A DNA stretch of 64,000 nt from Carboxydothermus islandicus (GCF_001950325.1 NZ_BDJL01000003.1:24193-88192), one strand, 5' to 3'; positions 26,596 to 36,065 are shown, counted from the stretch's first letter. Program-made: numbers and translations. The notes: generated from the sequence alone by a model not told the origin.

Positions 26596-26658
26596 AGTTA
26601 TCTCCTTAAATTATTTTTTTCTATTATAGCATTTTAAACACCGGCTATTAAAGAAAAA

Positions 26659-26682
26659 AGCGGGCTAAAAATATTGCCCGCT
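26659..26682 (-). terminator. Terminator of mnmA
   Basis: AGCGGGC/GCCCGCT stem with a ten-base loop, followed on the minus strand by TTTTTTCTTT. The stem overlaps the stop codon. Confidence 0.75.
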
Positions 26683-27778
26683 ATAAGCGCTTTTCTATTG
26701 TTCCCCCGCCTAAAAGTTCATCACCCCGGTAAAATACCACTGCCTGTCCGGGAGTAATTGCCCGCTGGGGTTCATTAAAGGTTACCCTTACCTGGTTTTC
26801 CCCTATACGCTCGACCACCGCCGGCTGCGGTTTGGCATTATACCGAATTTGAGCTTGGGCTTCAAACCTTTCCGGTATTTCATCAAACCAGAGGAAGTTT
26901 AAATCCGAAGCAACCAAGCCCGGGCTGAAAATCTCCGCTGCTTCCCCGACAACCACTTCGTTGGTTTCCGGTCTAATATCAACCACATAATACGGTTTTC
27001 CTAAAGCCAGGCCCAGCCCTTTGCGCTGGCCAATAGTGTAGTAGGGGTAACCCTGGTGCTGACCTAAAACTCGCCCGTTTACATCCACAAAATTACCCGG
27101 TTTAATATCTTCTCCCCGGCGCTCTTTGAGAAACTTGCGGTAGTCGTTATCCGGTACAAAGCAAATTTCCTGACTTTCCGGTTTATCTGCCGTTACTAAG
27201 TTGTACTTCCGGGCAAGCTCCCGCACCTGTTCCTTAGTATATTCCCCGAGCGGGAGTAATAACCTTTTTAACATTTCCTGGGTAAGATTGTATAAAACAT
27301 AGGTCTGATCTTTTTTCCGGTCTACACCGCGAAATAGTCCGTATTTACCTATATCTTTCTTGTAAACTACCCGGGCATAATGACCGGTGGCCATGTAATC
27401 CATCCCAAGGCTTAAGGCTTTTTTTAACAAAGCATCAAATTTAATATAGCGATTACAGGCAATACAGGGATTAGGAGTGCGCCCCCGCAGGTATTCTTCG
27501 GTAAAGTAGTCTATTACTTTCCGTTCAAACAATTCCCGGAAATTCAAGACATAATAAGGTATCCCCAGTCGGTCTGCTACCCGACGGGCATCATTAACCG
27601 CATAAATTGAGCAACAGCCCACGTATTCTTCTCCGACAACCTCAATTTTGGGGTCCCAGATTTGCATGGTAACCCCTACTACTTCATACCCCTGCTCGAG
27701 CAACAAAGCTGCGGTAACGGAGCTGTCAACTCCTCCGCTCATGGCCACCAGTACTTTTTTTCTACCTATAACGTCCAC
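26681..27778 (-). CDS. mnmA: tRNA-specific 2-thiouridylase
   Basis: A 365-residue enzyme that puts the 2-thio group on the wobble uridine of Lys, Glu and Gln tRNAs using sulfur passed from a cysteine desulfurase. The PP-loop is SGGVDSS near residue 14; the catalytic cysteines are C105 (NPCIAC) and C206 (SQEICFVPD). It follows iscU and iscS, its likely sulfur donors. The start is odd: the GTG at 27776-27778 directly abuts AAGGAG, and no normal in-frame start lies at the usual distance (an ATA does, eight bases on). A strong hairpin lies between iscU and this gene. Confidence 0.95.
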   Translation of the reverse strand: MDVIGRKKVLVAMSGGVDSSVTAALLLEQGYEVVGVTMQIWDPKIEVVGEEYVGCCSIYAVNDARRVADRLGIPYYVLNFRELFERKVIDYFTEEYLRGRTPNPCIACNRYIKFDALLKKALSLGMDYMATGHYARVVYKKDIGKYGLFRGVDRKKDQTYVLYNLTQEMLKRLLLPLGEYTKEQVRELARKYNLVTADKPESQEICFVPDNDYRKFLKERRGEDIKPGNFVDVNGRVLGQHQGYPYYTIGQRKGLGLALGKPYYVVDIRPETNEVVVGEAAEIFSPGLVASDLNFLWFDEIPERFEAQAQIRYNAKPQPAVVERIGENQVRVTFNEPQRAITPGQAVVFYRGDELLGGGTIEKRL

Positions 27779-27791
27779 TCCTTCCCAAGAA

Positions 27792-27818
27792 AAGAAAGCG
27801 GTAATCTACCGCTTTCTT
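27792..27818 (-). terminator. Perfect 12-bp hairpin between iscU and mnmA
   Basis: AAGAAAGCGGTA and its exact complement with a three-base loop, followed on the minus strand by TTTTCTTGGG. It overlaps the iscU stop and ends 13 bases before the mnmA start, so it could terminate partially, or stabilise the upstream message. Confidence 0.65.
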
Positions 27819-28194
27819 ATTTTTGCCCTTTTTTCTTTAAATAATCTTCAATTGCAACTTTTAAGGCATCGGCAGCTAAATTGGAACAGTGCATTTTTTG
27901 CGGAGGTAGCCCATCCAAGGCATCGGCTACAGCTTTGTTGGTAATTTTCATCGCTTCTTCAATAGTTTTTCCTTTAACCATCTCGGTCACCATAGAACTG
28001 GTAGCGATAGCTGCCCCGCAGCCAAAGGTCTTAAACTTGACGTCAGTTATTTTATCCCCATCTACCTTAATGTAAATCCGCATAATGTCGCCGCAGGAAG
28101 GATTACCTACTTCCCCGACCCCATCCGCATCGGGGATCTCCCCCACATTCCGCGGATTGGTGAAATGATCCATTACTTTTTCGCTATACATCAT
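27817..28194 (-). CDS. iscU: Iron-sulfur cluster scaffold, IscU/NifU N-type
   Basis: A 125-residue scaffold on which [2Fe-2S]/[4Fe-4S] clusters are assembled. The three ligand cysteines are C34 (NPSCGDIM, with the Asp of the CGD motif), C59 (FGCGAA) and C103 (MHCSNLA). It follows iscS by two bases and precedes mnmA, so sulfur from IscS can go to both clusters and tRNA. It has only the U-type domain and lacks the NifU C-terminal extensions. Confidence 0.95.
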   Translation of the reverse strand: MMYSEKVMDHFTNPRNVGEIPDADGVGEVGNPSCGDIMRIYIKVDGDKITDVKFKTFGCGAAIATSSMVTEMVKGKTIEEAMKITNKAVADALDGLPPQKMHCSNLAADALKVAIEDYLKKKGQK

Positions 28195-28196
28195 AA

Positions 28197-29378
28197 TTAT
28201 TCTCCCCCCAAAATTTTTTGGTTATAAAGCGGGGACATCTCCCGCAATCTTTCTACAATTCCCGGAAGAACCTCCAGCACATAATCAATTTGTTCTTCGG
28301 TATTGGCTTTACCTAAGGTAAGCCTCAACGAACCATGGGCCACTTCATGGGGAATTCCCATGGCCAGCAAAACATGGGATGGATCCAGGGACCCGGAGGT
28401 ACAGGCGGAACCGCTGGAAGCGGCAATTCCTTTCATATCCAGCATTAAAAGCATTGACTCTCCTTCCACAAACTCCACGCTGAAATTAGCATTATGGGGA
28501 AGTCTCTTGGTAGGATGCCCGTTTAACCGGACATAGGGAATCTTATCCAAAACTCCCTTAATGAGCTTGTCCCGTAATTTTGTTAATCTTGCCGATTCCT
28601 CCGGCATTTCGGCAACAGCAAGCTCAATTGCTTTTCCAAGGCCAACAATGCCCGCTACGTTTTCGGTTCCGGGGCGCCGTTTTCTCTCCTGGCCTCCGCC
28701 ATTGGCGAGGGGCTCAAGCTTTAATCCTTTTCTTACGTATAAAGCCCCTACCCCTTTGGGTCCGTAGATTTTGTGGGCCGAAAGGGATAATAAATCAACT
28801 TTTAACTCTTTTACATCCACCGGTATCTTACCAACCGTTTGGACAGCATCGGTATGAAAGTAAATCCCCTTTTCCCTGGCAATTTCTCCTATTTCGGCAA
28901 TCGGTTGAATGGTACCAACTTCGTTATTGGCATGCATAATGGTAATCAGAATTGTTTTGTCAGTAATAGCTTTTTTTACATCTTCCACCGATACCATTCC
29001 GTATTCGTCTACCGGTAAAACGGTTACTTCAAATCCTTCCTTTTGTAAAGCCAAACACGCATCCAGAACCGCATGATGTTCTACTGCCGAAGTTATGATG
29101 TGATTTCCTTTATGTTTATAAGCCCGGGCAATACCCTTAATTGCTAAGTTATCCGCTTCCGTTCCCCCTCCGGTAAACACTATTTCTCCGGGATCGGAAG
29201 CGTTTATCGCCTTGGCGACTTTCTCCCGGGCATCCTCGATAGCCTTTCGTGCTTCCCGTCCAAAAGCATGAATGCTGGAGGGATTGCCAAACTTCTCGGT
29301 TAAATAGGGCATCATTTCCTCCAATACTTCCCGGGCTAAAGGAGTAGTAGCCCCGTGATCCAGGTAAATTCGTTCCAT
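28197..29378 (-). CDS. iscS: Cysteine desulfurase, IscS/NifS class
   Basis: A 393-residue pyridoxal-phosphate enzyme that takes sulfur from cysteine. The PLP lysine is K203 ([12 protein letters not shown]) and the persulfide-forming cysteine is C326 in [17 protein letters not shown], the long-loop form of class I enzymes. Its likely clients are IscU and MnmA, both encoded downstream. It follows the Rrf2 regulator gene by 22 bases in the same operon. Start ATG after TAGGGGG. Confidence 0.95.
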   Translation of the reverse strand: MERIYLDHGATTPLAREVLEEMMPYLTEKFGNPSSIHAFGREARKAIEDAREKVAKAINASDPGEIVFTGGGTEADNLAIKGIARAYKHKGNHIITSAVEHHAVLDACLALQKEGFEVTVLPVDEYGMVSVEDVKKAITDKTILITIMHANNEVGTIQPIAEIGEIAREKGIYFHTDAVQTVGKIPVDVKELKVDLLSLSAHKIYGPKGVGALYVRKGLKLEPLANGGGQERKRRPGTENVAGIVGLGKAIELAVAEMPEESARLTKLRDKLIKGVLDKIPYVRLNGHPTKRLPHNANFSVEFVEGESMLLMLDMKGIAASSGSACTSGSLDPSHVLLAMGIPHEVAHGSLRLTLGKANTEEQIDYVLEVLPGIVERLREMSPLYNQKILGGE

Positions 29379-29400
29379 AGATAAATCCCCCTAACTGAGA

Positions 29401-29847
29401 TTAAATATAATACATTAAATTTTGGTTTTGATTTTTTTTGGCTTCTTCAATCATGTCTTTTAAAGTTATGGAATCCAGTACTTTATTTAAAGCATCCCGC
29501 ACTTTGGCCCAAACCACGCGCGAAATGCAAGCATCCGCCTGGTCACAAGCTTCTTTCACATTTTCGGAAACGCATTCCACCGGTGCGATGGGCCCTTCCA
29601 GGACTCTCACAATTTCCCCCACGGTAATTTCTTCGGGAAGGCGATTTAAAAGGTAACCTCCCTGAGCCCCCCGCACACTTTTAATTAGGCCGGCTTTCCG
29701 CAGTACCGAAAAAAGCTGCTCTAAATAAGGCTCAGAAATCATCTGACGTCGCGCAATCTCTGAAATAGGAACCGGCCCTTCCCCATAATGTAAAGCTAAA
29801 TCATAAATTGCCTTTAGGCCATAATGTCCCCGGGTTGAAAGTCGCAT
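29401..29847 (-). CDS. Rrf2 family regulator, IscR-like
   Basis: A 148-residue winged-helix regulator, first gene of the operon. The DNA-binding part is at residues 1-60. Three cysteines that could hold a [2Fe-2S] cluster are C92, C101 and C107 (spaced x8 and x5; E. coli IscR uses C92, C98 and C104). The usual job is to repress the iron-sulfur operon when clusters are plentiful. A 16-base palindrome between the promoter and its start could be its own operator. CymR-type cysteine regulators are relatives without the cluster, but the cysteines favour an IscR-like role. Confidence 0.85.
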   Translation of the reverse strand: MRLSTRGHYGLKAIYDLALHYGEGPVPISEIARRQMISEPYLEQLFSVLRKAGLIKSVRGAQGGYLLNRLPEEITVGEIVRVLEGPIAPVECVSENVKEACDQADACISRVVWAKVRDALNKVLDSITLKDMIEEAKKNQNQNLMYYI

Positions 29848-29865
29848 GGTTCACCACCAATTCCG

Positions 29866-29881
29866 AGTAAATTACTTTACT
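29866..29881. promoter_or_regulatory. Candidate Rrf2 operator
   Basis: AGTAAATTACTTTACT, an imperfect palindrome with 6-base arms AGTAAA/TTTACT. It lies just downstream of the -10 box of the rrf2-iscS-iscU promoter, a position suited to repression. Confidence 0.45.
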
Positions 29882-29890
29882 TTCAAAAAC

Positions 29891-29919
29891 ATCTTAGCAC
29901 TTACTTAAACAGATGTCAA
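29891..29919 (-). promoter_or_regulatory. Promoter of rrf2-iscS-iscU-mnmA
   Basis: On the minus strand TTGACA (29914-29919), 17-base spacer, TAAGAT (29891-29896). A near-consensus sigma-A promoter about 44 bases before the rrf2 start. Confidence 0.8.
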
Positions 29920-29929
29920 GAATTCCGAT

Positions 29930-31264
29930 TTATTTAGTAAAGTTTTTTACTTTTCCCCACAATTCCATCAACCGCTGTTTTATCTGGGCTTCCTTACCCG
30001 AATCGGAAGGCTCGTAGAAACGCTGACCTTTTAAATTCTCCGGTAGATAATCTTCAAGGACAAAGTGCCCCGGGTAATCGTGAGGGTACTTATAACCTTT
30101 CCCTCTTCCCAATTCTTTAGCTCCGGCATAATGGGCATCCCTTAAATGCTGGGGAATTGGGCCATTTTCCCCTTTCCTTACCACCGAAAGTGCCCTGTCA
30201 ATAGCCTTTATTACCGCATTGGATTTTGGCGCACAGGCAATATAAATAGCAGCTTCCGCCAGCGGTAATCTTGCTTCGGGCATTCCCACAAATTCTAAAG
30301 CGTGAAAAGCCGCTACCGCCACATTTAAAGCCATGGGATCGGCAAGCCCCACATCTTCCGCCGCATGGACAATTAATCTTCGGGCAATAAATCGCGGATC
30401 TTCACCGGCTTCCAGCATCCGGGCCAAGTAATACACCGCCGCATCCGGGTCAGAACCGCGCAAACTTTTAATAAAGGCTGAGATCGTATCGTAGTGATTA
30501 TCCCCTTCTTTATCGTAAACGATAGCTTTTTTCTGCATCGATTGCTCGATAATTTCAACGGTAATTTTCCGCACTCCGTCCTCATCGGGAGGGGTAGTTA
30601 AAACCGCAAGTTCAATACCGTTTAACGCCGCCCGGGCATCTCCCGCCGCCATGGTAACTAAATGGTCAAGGGCCTCTTCAGTAATTTCCACCTTATACTC
30701 GCCAAGCCCCCGTTCCTTATCCACAAGGGCTCTTCTCACAATTTCCCGGATATGTTCCGGCTCTAATGGTTTAAACTCAAAAATCCGGGAACGGGATAAA
30801 AGGGGGGCGTTTACTTCAAAATACGGATTTTCGGTGGTTGCCCCAATTAACACTATGGTTCCAGCTTCCACTTCGGGTAATAACGCATCTTGCTGGGCTT
30901 TATTAAAGCGGTGGATTTCATCAATAAACAAAACAGTTCTTTCGCCATAATATTTTTCCCGCTCCTTCGCTTTTTTTATTACTTCTCTTATTTCCCCAAC
31001 CCCCGAAGTCACCGCATTTATACTTTCAAAGCCGCTTTTGGTGGTAGAAGCAATAATTTTTGCTAAGGTAGTTTTACCCGTTCCGGGGGGACCGTAAAAA
31101 ATTAAAGAACCAAGCCGGTCACTTAAAATTGCCCGTCTTAACAGCTTACCTTCACCCAAGATATGCTCCTGGCCTACAAACTCGTCCAAACTCCTCGGCC
31201 TCATGCGATAGGCTAAAGGAGCTTCCTTATTCAATCTATTTTTGGCAGTATCCCACAAATCCAT
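29930..31264 (-). CDS. rarA: Replication-associated recombination protein A (AAA+ ATPase)
   Basis: A 444-residue clamp-loader-like AAA+ protein (also MgsA/YcaJ) acting at stalled replication forks. Walker A is YGPPGTGKTTLA near residue 55, Walker B is VLFIDEIHRFNKAQQDALLP, and sensor 1 ATTENPYFEV. The C-terminal tetramerisation region ends DYPGHFVLEDYLP. ATG at 31262-31264 has GGAAGGGGAG upstream; the earlier in-frame ATG at 31319 has none and overlaps the trxA terminator. Its end lies only ~10 bases from the rrf2 promoter. Confidence 0.95.
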   Translation of the reverse strand: MDLWDTAKNRLNKEAPLAYRMRPRSLDEFVGQEHILGEGKLLRRAILSDRLGSLIFYGPPGTGKTTLAKIIASTTKSGFESINAVTSGVGEIREVIKKAKEREKYYGERTVLFIDEIHRFNKAQQDALLPEVEAGTIVLIGATTENPYFEVNAPLLSRSRIFEFKPLEPEHIREIVRRALVDKERGLGEYKVEITEEALDHLVTMAAGDARAALNGIELAVLTTPPDEDGVRKITVEIIEQSMQKKAIVYDKEGDNHYDTISAFIKSLRGSDPDAAVYYLARMLEAGEDPRFIARRLIVHAAEDVGLADPMALNVAVAAFHALEFVGMPEARLPLAEAAIYIACAPKSNAVIKAIDRALSVVRKGENGPIPQHLRDAHYAGAKELGRGKGYKYPHDYPGHFVLEDYLPENLKGQRFYEPSDSGKEAQIKQRLMELWGKVKNFTK

Positions 31265-31296
31265 AAAACTCCCCTTCCGACCGCAAAATAAAAAAA

Positions 31297-31320
31297 TGCG
31301 CTTTTTTAAAACAAAGCGCA
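31297..31320 (-). terminator. Terminator of trxA
   Basis: TGCGCTTT/AAAGCGCA stem followed on the minus strand by TTTTTTTATTTT, 14 bases after the trxA stop. Confidence 0.8.
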
Positions 31321-31333
31321 CTTTAACCGTTCA

Positions 31334-31654
31334 TTACAGGTTTTTTATGATAATCTTCATTAATTCGTTTTTATGCTTAAACCCTACCGATCTTCCCACT
31401 TCTTCCCCATTTTTAATAAAAAGAAGAGTCGGAATACTCATAATCCCGTAACGTCTTGGTGTTTCCGGATTGCTATCGACATCGAGTTTCCCAACGGTTA
31501 ATTTACCTTCATATTCCTGAGCAATCTCTTCTAAAATCGGTGCAATCATCCGGCAGGGACCACACCATTCGGCCCAAAAATCAACAATTATAAGTCCTTC
31601 TCTTTTAAGTGCTTCGGTTTCAAAATTTTCATCGGTTAAGGTTATAATACCCAT
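31334..31654 (-). CDS. trxA: Thioredoxin
   Basis: A 106-residue thioredoxin. The active site is WCGPC (C31, C34), the cis-proline is in SIPTLLFIKNG, and the length is typical. It reduces protein disulfides in the cytoplasm. Start ATG after GGAAAGGAG. It stands alone with its own terminator, between tcdA and rarA. Confidence 0.95.
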   Translation of the reverse strand: MGIITLTDENFETEALKREGLIIVDFWAEWCGPCRMIAPILEEIAQEYEGKLTVGKLDVDSNPETPRRYGIMSIPTLLFIKNGEEVGRSVGFKHKNELMKIIIKNL

Positions 31655-31751
31655 TATACCGCTCCTTTCCCCCCGGTATATATGAACCCCACTTATAAAT
31701 TATACTCCTCTAAATATTTTATTGTCAATTAAAGCAAAAAGTTGAGGTCTA

Positions 31752-32480
31752 TTACAAAATCTTATGCCTTAGCAAAAGGTCTTTTACCGCCTCCCCGGCA
31801 GCAATTAATCCAGCAGTAGCAGTTACAAACATAACGCTTCCCGGAATGTGCTTTTTCTCCGCCGGCAACGGCTCATCACTGGTACCTCTTTCCAGCACCG
31901 GCGGTTCTTCTGAAAATACAACTTTTACTCCCCGATAAATCCCTTCTTTTTTAAGTGCCTGCCGAACCCGCCTTGTTAGAGGACAGGTATGGGTTCTGGA
32001 AATATCGGCAACTTTAAATCTTGTCGGGTCAAACCGATTACCGGCTCCCATGACCGAAATAAAAGGTATACATTTTCGATACATGTAGGTAATTAACGCA
32101 ATTTTATTTTTTAACGTATCGATAGCATCTACTACATAGTCAGGATTGTACCGGAAAAATTTCTCGGTATTTTCCGGTGTTAACTTTTCCGTTACGGTTA
32201 TTACCTCCGCTTCAGGATTAATTTCCCGGATTCTCTTAGCCAAAACCTCCGCCTTTAAGAGCCCCACCGTTGACTCCAGCGCTGGAAGCTGACGGTTGAT
32301 ATTGGTAAGGCTTACCCGGTCGAAATCCACCAAAACCATGGAGCCTACCCCCGTTCGGGCTAAAGCCTCAGCGGCTGGAGAACCAACCCCTCCCAGCCCA
32401 AAAACCATCACCCGGCTTCTATGTAAAACTTTAAGCCCTTCGCTACCTATTAAAATTTCCGTTCGGGAAAACCGGTGCAT
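31752..32480 (-). CDS. tcdA: tRNA threonylcarbamoyladenosine dehydratase
   Basis: A 242-residue E1-like enzyme (ThiF/MoeB superfamily) that cyclises t6A at position 37 of ANN-decoding tRNAs. The nucleotide-binding loop is VFGLGGVGSPAAEALARTGVG near residue 25, followed by DFDRVSLTNINRQ. ATG at 32478-32480 follows GAGGGG at a good distance; an in-frame ATG at 32510 would lie in the 3' end of the 6S RNA. The order aspS-6S-tcdA-rarA resembles the Bacillus aspS-bsrA-yrvM-yrvN region. Confidence 0.9.
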   Translation of the reverse strand: MHRFSRTEILIGSEGLKVLHRSRVMVFGLGGVGSPAAEALARTGVGSMVLVDFDRVSLTNINRQLPALESTVGLLKAEVLAKRIREINPEAEVITVTEKLTPENTEKFFRYNPDYVVDAIDTLKNKIALITYMYRKCIPFISVMGAGNRFDPTRFKVADISRTHTCPLTRRVRQALKKEGIYRGVKVVFSEEPPVLERGTSDEPLPAEKKHIPGSVMFVTATAGLIAAGEAVKDLLLRHKIL

Positions 32481-32508
32481 AGCAACCCCTCGCAGCATAA
32501 ATTGACAC

Positions 32509-32698
32509 AAGAAAACCCCGCTTTGCCGTAATCCACGAAGTTCCGAACCCCTTCTCTACCAGGTGGGTGTCCTCCTGATTGCTTTGGGCTTCCCCTAAGC
32601 GGGGCATGCACGCCACAATCAGAGTCCGGACTCCCTTTGTATGAGTGTTGGATACGAACTTCCCGGTGGACTACGCACAAAGCAGGGTACGTTTTCTT
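32509..32698 (-). ncRNA. ssrS: 6S RNA
   Basis: About 190 bases that fold into a long rod. The 5' end (AAGAAAAC, then CCCTGCTTTG) pairs with the 3' end (CAAAGCGGGG, then TTTTCTT), the apical arm contains GTGGCGTGCATGCCCCGC, and an internal open region remains, as in 6S RNAs that mimic an open promoter and bind sigma-A RNA polymerase. A near-consensus promoter lies directly upstream and no real gene occupies the stretch. Its place between aspS and tcdA/rarA matches 6S-1 (bsrA) of Bacillus. Ends are estimated from the promoter and the closing stem. Confidence 0.88.
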
Positions 32699-32704
32699 GG
32701 TTAA

Positions 32705-32733
32705 ATCATAACACAAAATCGTACTGCTCTCAA
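32705..32733 (-). promoter_or_regulatory. Promoter of the 6S RNA gene
   Basis: Minus strand TTGAGA (32728-32733), 17-base spacer, TATGAT (32705-32710). The predicted start is at about 32698, the base of the closing stem. Confidence 0.8.
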
Positions 32734-32749
32734 GGCTCTAATTTTTGGA

Positions 32750-34528
32750 TTACTGCTGCTCTTTAACCGGCAAATCAACTTTAATATGCAGTTCCTTAAG
32801 CTGCCGGCGTTCAACAACATCGGGCGCACCCACCATTAAGTCGGTAGCACTTTGGGTTTTGGGGAAAGCGATAACATCCCGGATGGAATCTCTTCCGGCC
32901 ATCAGCATTACCAGCCGGTCAAAGCCAAAGGCAATACCACCGTGGGGAGGTGTGCCGTATTCAAACGCTTCTAACATAAAGCCAAATTTTTCTTTGGCCT
33001 CTTCCTCCGAAAGGCCAATTAGTTTAAACATCTTTTCCTGGATATCCCGGCGGTGAATCCGGATACTCCCGCCTCCGATTTCCACCCCGTTTAAGACCAT
33101 ATCATAAGCTTTCGCCCGAACCAGTAATGGTTTTTCATCCATCAGTGGTAAATCTTCATCCATCGGTGCCGTAAAAGGATGGTGCATCGCTACAAACCGC
33201 TTCTCTTCATTATCATATTCTAAAAGGGGGAAGTCTATCACCCAGAGGAAGTTAAACTCCTTTTCGGGAATTAGCCCAAGTCTTTGAGCTAAATGCAACC
33301 GTAAATTACCCAAAGCTTGAGCAGCCACTTCCGGTTTATCCGCTACAAAGAATAAAATGTCACCGGGTTCGCCCTGTAAAGCTGAAATCACCGCTTTTAA
33401 CTCTTCTTCTTTAAAAAACTTGGCTATTGGTGATTTTACTTCCTCGGGAGTTAAGATTAAATAGGCAAGACCTTTGGCACCAAAGTTACCCACAAACTTC
33501 GTAAGGTCATCTAAGTCTTTGCGGCTAAATCCCGCACACCCTTTGGCGTTTAAACCGCGGATTACCCCGCCAGCCTGAGCAACCGTTTGAAACACTTTAA
33601 ACTCCACATCTTTCACCAGTTCTGTAACATCGGTAATTTCCAGTCCAAAGCGTAAATCCGGCTTATCGGTACCGTATTTTAGCATTGCTTCCTGGTAGGA
33701 AATCCGCTTAAAAGGAGTTTTGATCTCTACCCCAAGGGTTTCTTTAAACACGTAAGCTATCATTTCTTCCATTAAACTCATGATGTCTTCCCGGTCAATG
33801 AACGACATTTCAATATCGATCTGGGTAAACTCCGGCTGCCGGTCCGCCCTCAAATCTTCATCCCTGAAGCAACGAACAATCTGGAAGTACCGTTCCATCC
33901 CGGCAACCATTAAGATTTGCTTGAAAATTTGCGGGGATTGGGGTAACGCATAAAATTTACCCGGATTCAACCGACTTGGCACCAAAAAATCCCTGGCCCC
34001 TTCGGGGGTACTTTTGGTCAGCATCGGCGTTTCAATTTCCCAGAAGCCATGCCGGTCCAAAAAGTCCCGAACCGCTTTCGCCGCTTTGTGACGAAGTTCA
34101 AGGGCCCGCTGCATTTCGGGGCGCCGTAAGTCCAAATAACGGTAACGAAGCCGCACCTGTTCATCCACATCAATCCCGTCTTCAATGTAAAAGGGCGGAG
34201 TTTTTGCTTTATTTAAAACTTCGACTTTGCTGGCATAAACTTCCACTTCTCCGGTTAAGAGGTTGGGGTTTTCGGTACCTTCCGGCCGCAGTCTCACCGT
34301 TCCCTCTATGGCTAAAACATACTCGTTTCTTACCACTTCCGCTACCCGGAAAGCCTCCAACTCCACGTCAGGAGAAAAAACCACCTGCACGATTCCCGAA
34401 CGATCTCTTAAATCTACAAAGATAAGACCGCCATGATCCCTTCTCCTCTGTACCCAGCCGTTTAAAATAACCTTTTGGCCGGCATGTTCTTTCCGTAACT
34501 CTCCACAGTAATGGCTTCTTTTAAGCAT
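32750..34528 (-). CDS. aspS: Aspartyl-tRNA synthetase
   Basis: A 592-residue class II synthetase. It has an N-terminal OB anticodon-binding domain (residues ~15-105, with [19 protein letters not shown]), the motif 2 region ([20 protein letters not shown]), a bacterial GAD insertion (~285-410), and motif 3 ([15 protein letters not shown]). ATG at 34526-34528 is preferred, with AGGGG eight bases upstream and AAGGA closer; the upstream ATG at 34568 lies inside hisS. It overlaps the 3' end of hisS by eight bases, so it shares the His T-box control. Confidence 0.95.
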   Translation of the reverse strand: MLKRSHYCGELRKEHAGQKVILNGWVQRRRDHGGLIFVDLRDRSGIVQVVFSPDVELEAFRVAEVVRNEYVLAIEGTVRLRPEGTENPNLLTGEVEVYASKVEVLNKAKTPPFYIEDGIDVDEQVRLRYRYLDLRRPEMQRALELRHKAAKAVRDFLDRHGFWEIETPMLTKSTPEGARDFLVPSRLNPGKFYALPQSPQIFKQILMVAGMERYFQIVRCFRDEDLRADRQPEFTQIDIEMSFIDREDIMSLMEEMIAYVFKETLGVEIKTPFKRISYQEAMLKYGTDKPDLRFGLEITDVTELVKDVEFKVFQTVAQAGGVIRGLNAKGCAGFSRKDLDDLTKFVGNFGAKGLAYLILTPEEVKSPIAKFFKEEELKAVISALQGEPGDILFFVADKPEVAAQALGNLRLHLAQRLGLIPEKEFNFLWVIDFPLLEYDNEEKRFVAMHHPFTAPMDEDLPLMDEKPLLVRAKAYDMVLNGVEIGGGSIRIHRRDIQEKMFKLIGLSEEEAKEKFGFMLEAFEYGTPPHGGIAFGFDRLVMLMAGRDSIRDVIAFPKTQSATDLMVGAPDVVERRQLKELHIKVDLPVKEQQ

Positions 34529-35792
34529 TGTCCTTACCCCTTTCCTTGGCATATTTTTTGATAAGTTCATCCCGGGAAAGCTCTACCTGCTCACCCGTCT
34601 CCAAATCTCTTAAAATAAACCTGCCTGACTTTAACTCCTCTTCGCCAATAATTAATGCTGCTTTTGCTTTTAGGCGGTTTGCCGCCTTTAATTGAGCCTT
34701 CAGGCTTTTCCCCTGATAATCGGTTTCTACCCAGAGGTTCAGCCTTCTTAATTCATTAATCAAAGGAAATCCGTACTCGCGGGCTTCTTCCCCCAAAAGG
34801 CAAACAAAAAGGTCCGGTACCGGAACGAAAATCTCTTCGCTTTTTCTTTTTAAAGCCAAGATAGTTCTTTCTTCCCCCAGAGCAAAGCCTATTCCCGGCT
34901 GATCCGGCCCTCCGATTTCGCGAATTAAACCGTTATAGCGACCTCCACCGCCAATGGAGCTTTGGGCACCTATCTCCGGCACCACAAACTCAAACGCTGT
35001 CTTGGTATAATAATCAAGCCCCCTTACTAAAAAGGGGTCAATTACGTATTTTACTTGAGCTAAATCCAGGTATTTCCTAACCTCGGTAAAATGCTCCCGG
35101 CAATCGGGGCAAAGCTCCGATAAGGGCGTGGGAGCATTTTGGGCGATTTTTTGACAGCTTTCATTTTTGCAATCCAAAATTCTCAAGGGATTTCGGTTAA
35201 GCCTTGCCTTACACAAGTCGCATAATTCGTCTTTACGCTCTTCAAAATATTCAATAAGTTTCTCCCGTAAGCTTTTTCGGCACTCAGGGCAACCTACGCT
35301 ATTTAAGCGAAGCTCAACGTCATTCAGGCCAATCTCCCGGTAAAACTCCAGTGCCATTAAAATTACTTCCGCATCCACCATGGGCTCATCGCTACCCAGG
35401 ATTTCAACCCCGAGCTGGTGAAACTGCCGCAGCCTTCCGGCCTGGGGTTTATCGTAGCGAAACATCGGTCCAATGTAAAAATACTTCGCAGGACCGGGAT
35501 CGGCGTACTTTTTGGCTTCGACATACGCTCTAATCACCGCAGCCGTTCCCTCGGGCCGTAAGGTGATTGATCTTCCGGCCTTATCTAAAAAAGTATACAT
35601 CTCTTTTTCTACAATATCGGTAGTTTCCCCGACTCCCCGCTCAAAAAGCTCCGTATGCTCAAAAATCGGGGTGCGAATTTCCTGATAGCCAAACCTCCGA
35701 CATACTTCACGAAACTTCCTTTCGATCTCTTCCCACAGGAAAACTTCCGGCGGAAAAAGGTCGTTAGTGCCCTTGGGTTTCTGGGTAAGCAT
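34521..35792 (-). CDS. hisS: Histidyl-tRNA synthetase
   Basis: A 423-residue class II synthetase. Motif 2 is [20 protein letters not shown]; the histidine-binding segment is [16 protein letters not shown]; motif 3 is [15 protein letters not shown]. Paired cysteines near residues 170-230 (CPEC, CDLC, CPDC) form a zinc-binding insertion seen in some HisRS. It is preceded by a T-box leader with a probable CAC specifier. Start ATG ten bases after GAAGGGGG. Confidence 0.95.
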   Translation of the reverse strand: MLTQKPKGTNDLFPPEVFLWEEIERKFREVCRRFGYQEIRTPIFEHTELFERGVGETTDIVEKEMYTFLDKAGRSITLRPEGTAAVIRAYVEAKKYADPGPAKYFYIGPMFRYDKPQAGRLRQFHQLGVEILGSDEPMVDAEVILMALEFYREIGLNDVELRLNSVGCPECRKSLREKLIEYFEERKDELCDLCKARLNRNPLRILDCKNESCQKIAQNAPTPLSELCPDCREHFTEVRKYLDLAQVKYVIDPFLVRGLDYYTKTAFEFVVPEIGAQSSIGGGGRYNGLIREIGGPDQPGIGFALGEERTILALKRKSEEIFVPVPDLFVCLLGEEAREYGFPLINELRRLNLWVETDYQGKSLKAQLKAANRLKAKAALIIGEEELKSGRFILRDLETGEQVELSRDELIKKYAKERGKDNA

Positions 35793-35819
35793 TTATCTTA
35801 AACCCCCTTCTTTATAAAC

Positions 35820-36059
35820 TAAAACCCGCCCCTGGAATACCCAGGGACGGGATTACCCGCGGTGCCACCCTGCTTGAAGGTAGAAACCTTCCGCTCTTGG
35901 CCGTAACGGGGCCAAACCGTCTTAACCTACTTAATCCTTTCAGTTAAGCCGCCTCCCGGGTGTTCCTTTAAACCGGCATTCAGAGAAAAGCTCTCAATCG
36001 CGGCTTTTCCTCCCTGTCTGAAGCCCCCTGGTTTAAAAGTCCCGGTCATTGCGTTTCGT
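35820..36059 (-). promoter_or_regulatory. T-box leader of hisS-aspS, His specifier
   Basis: The minus strand carries the T-box signature AGGGTGGCACCGCGGGTAAT (35851-35870), the site that pairs with the tRNA acceptor end and forms the antiterminator. Upstream lies a long stem I with a CAC triplet at 35960-35962 in a GAACACC loop, the probable His specifier. Downstream is a strong terminator (35825-35852: CCCGTCCCTGG, loop, CCAGGGGCGGG, then TTTTAGTTT). Uncharged tRNA-His should switch on hisS and, through the overlap, aspS. Confidence 0.9.
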
Positions 36060-36065
36060 TAATAC

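Noticed and set aside
28580..28939. 119-codon plus-strand open frame inside iscS
   Set aside because: Shadow of the iscS coding strand; no ribosome site and no plausible domain.
32450..32716. 88-codon open frame on the minus strand
   Set aside because: It coincides with the 6S RNA fold and its promoter, has no ribosome site and no recognisable protein pattern.
33976..34425. 149-codon open frame on the plus strand
   Set aside because: It is antisense to aspS, with biased Pro/Leu/Ser composition typical of a shadow frame.
35820..36059. GGGACGGG string in the hisS leader as a member of the repeat family
   Set aside because: It is part of the T-box terminator stem, so its resemblance to the GGGACGGTTCT repeats is coincidental.
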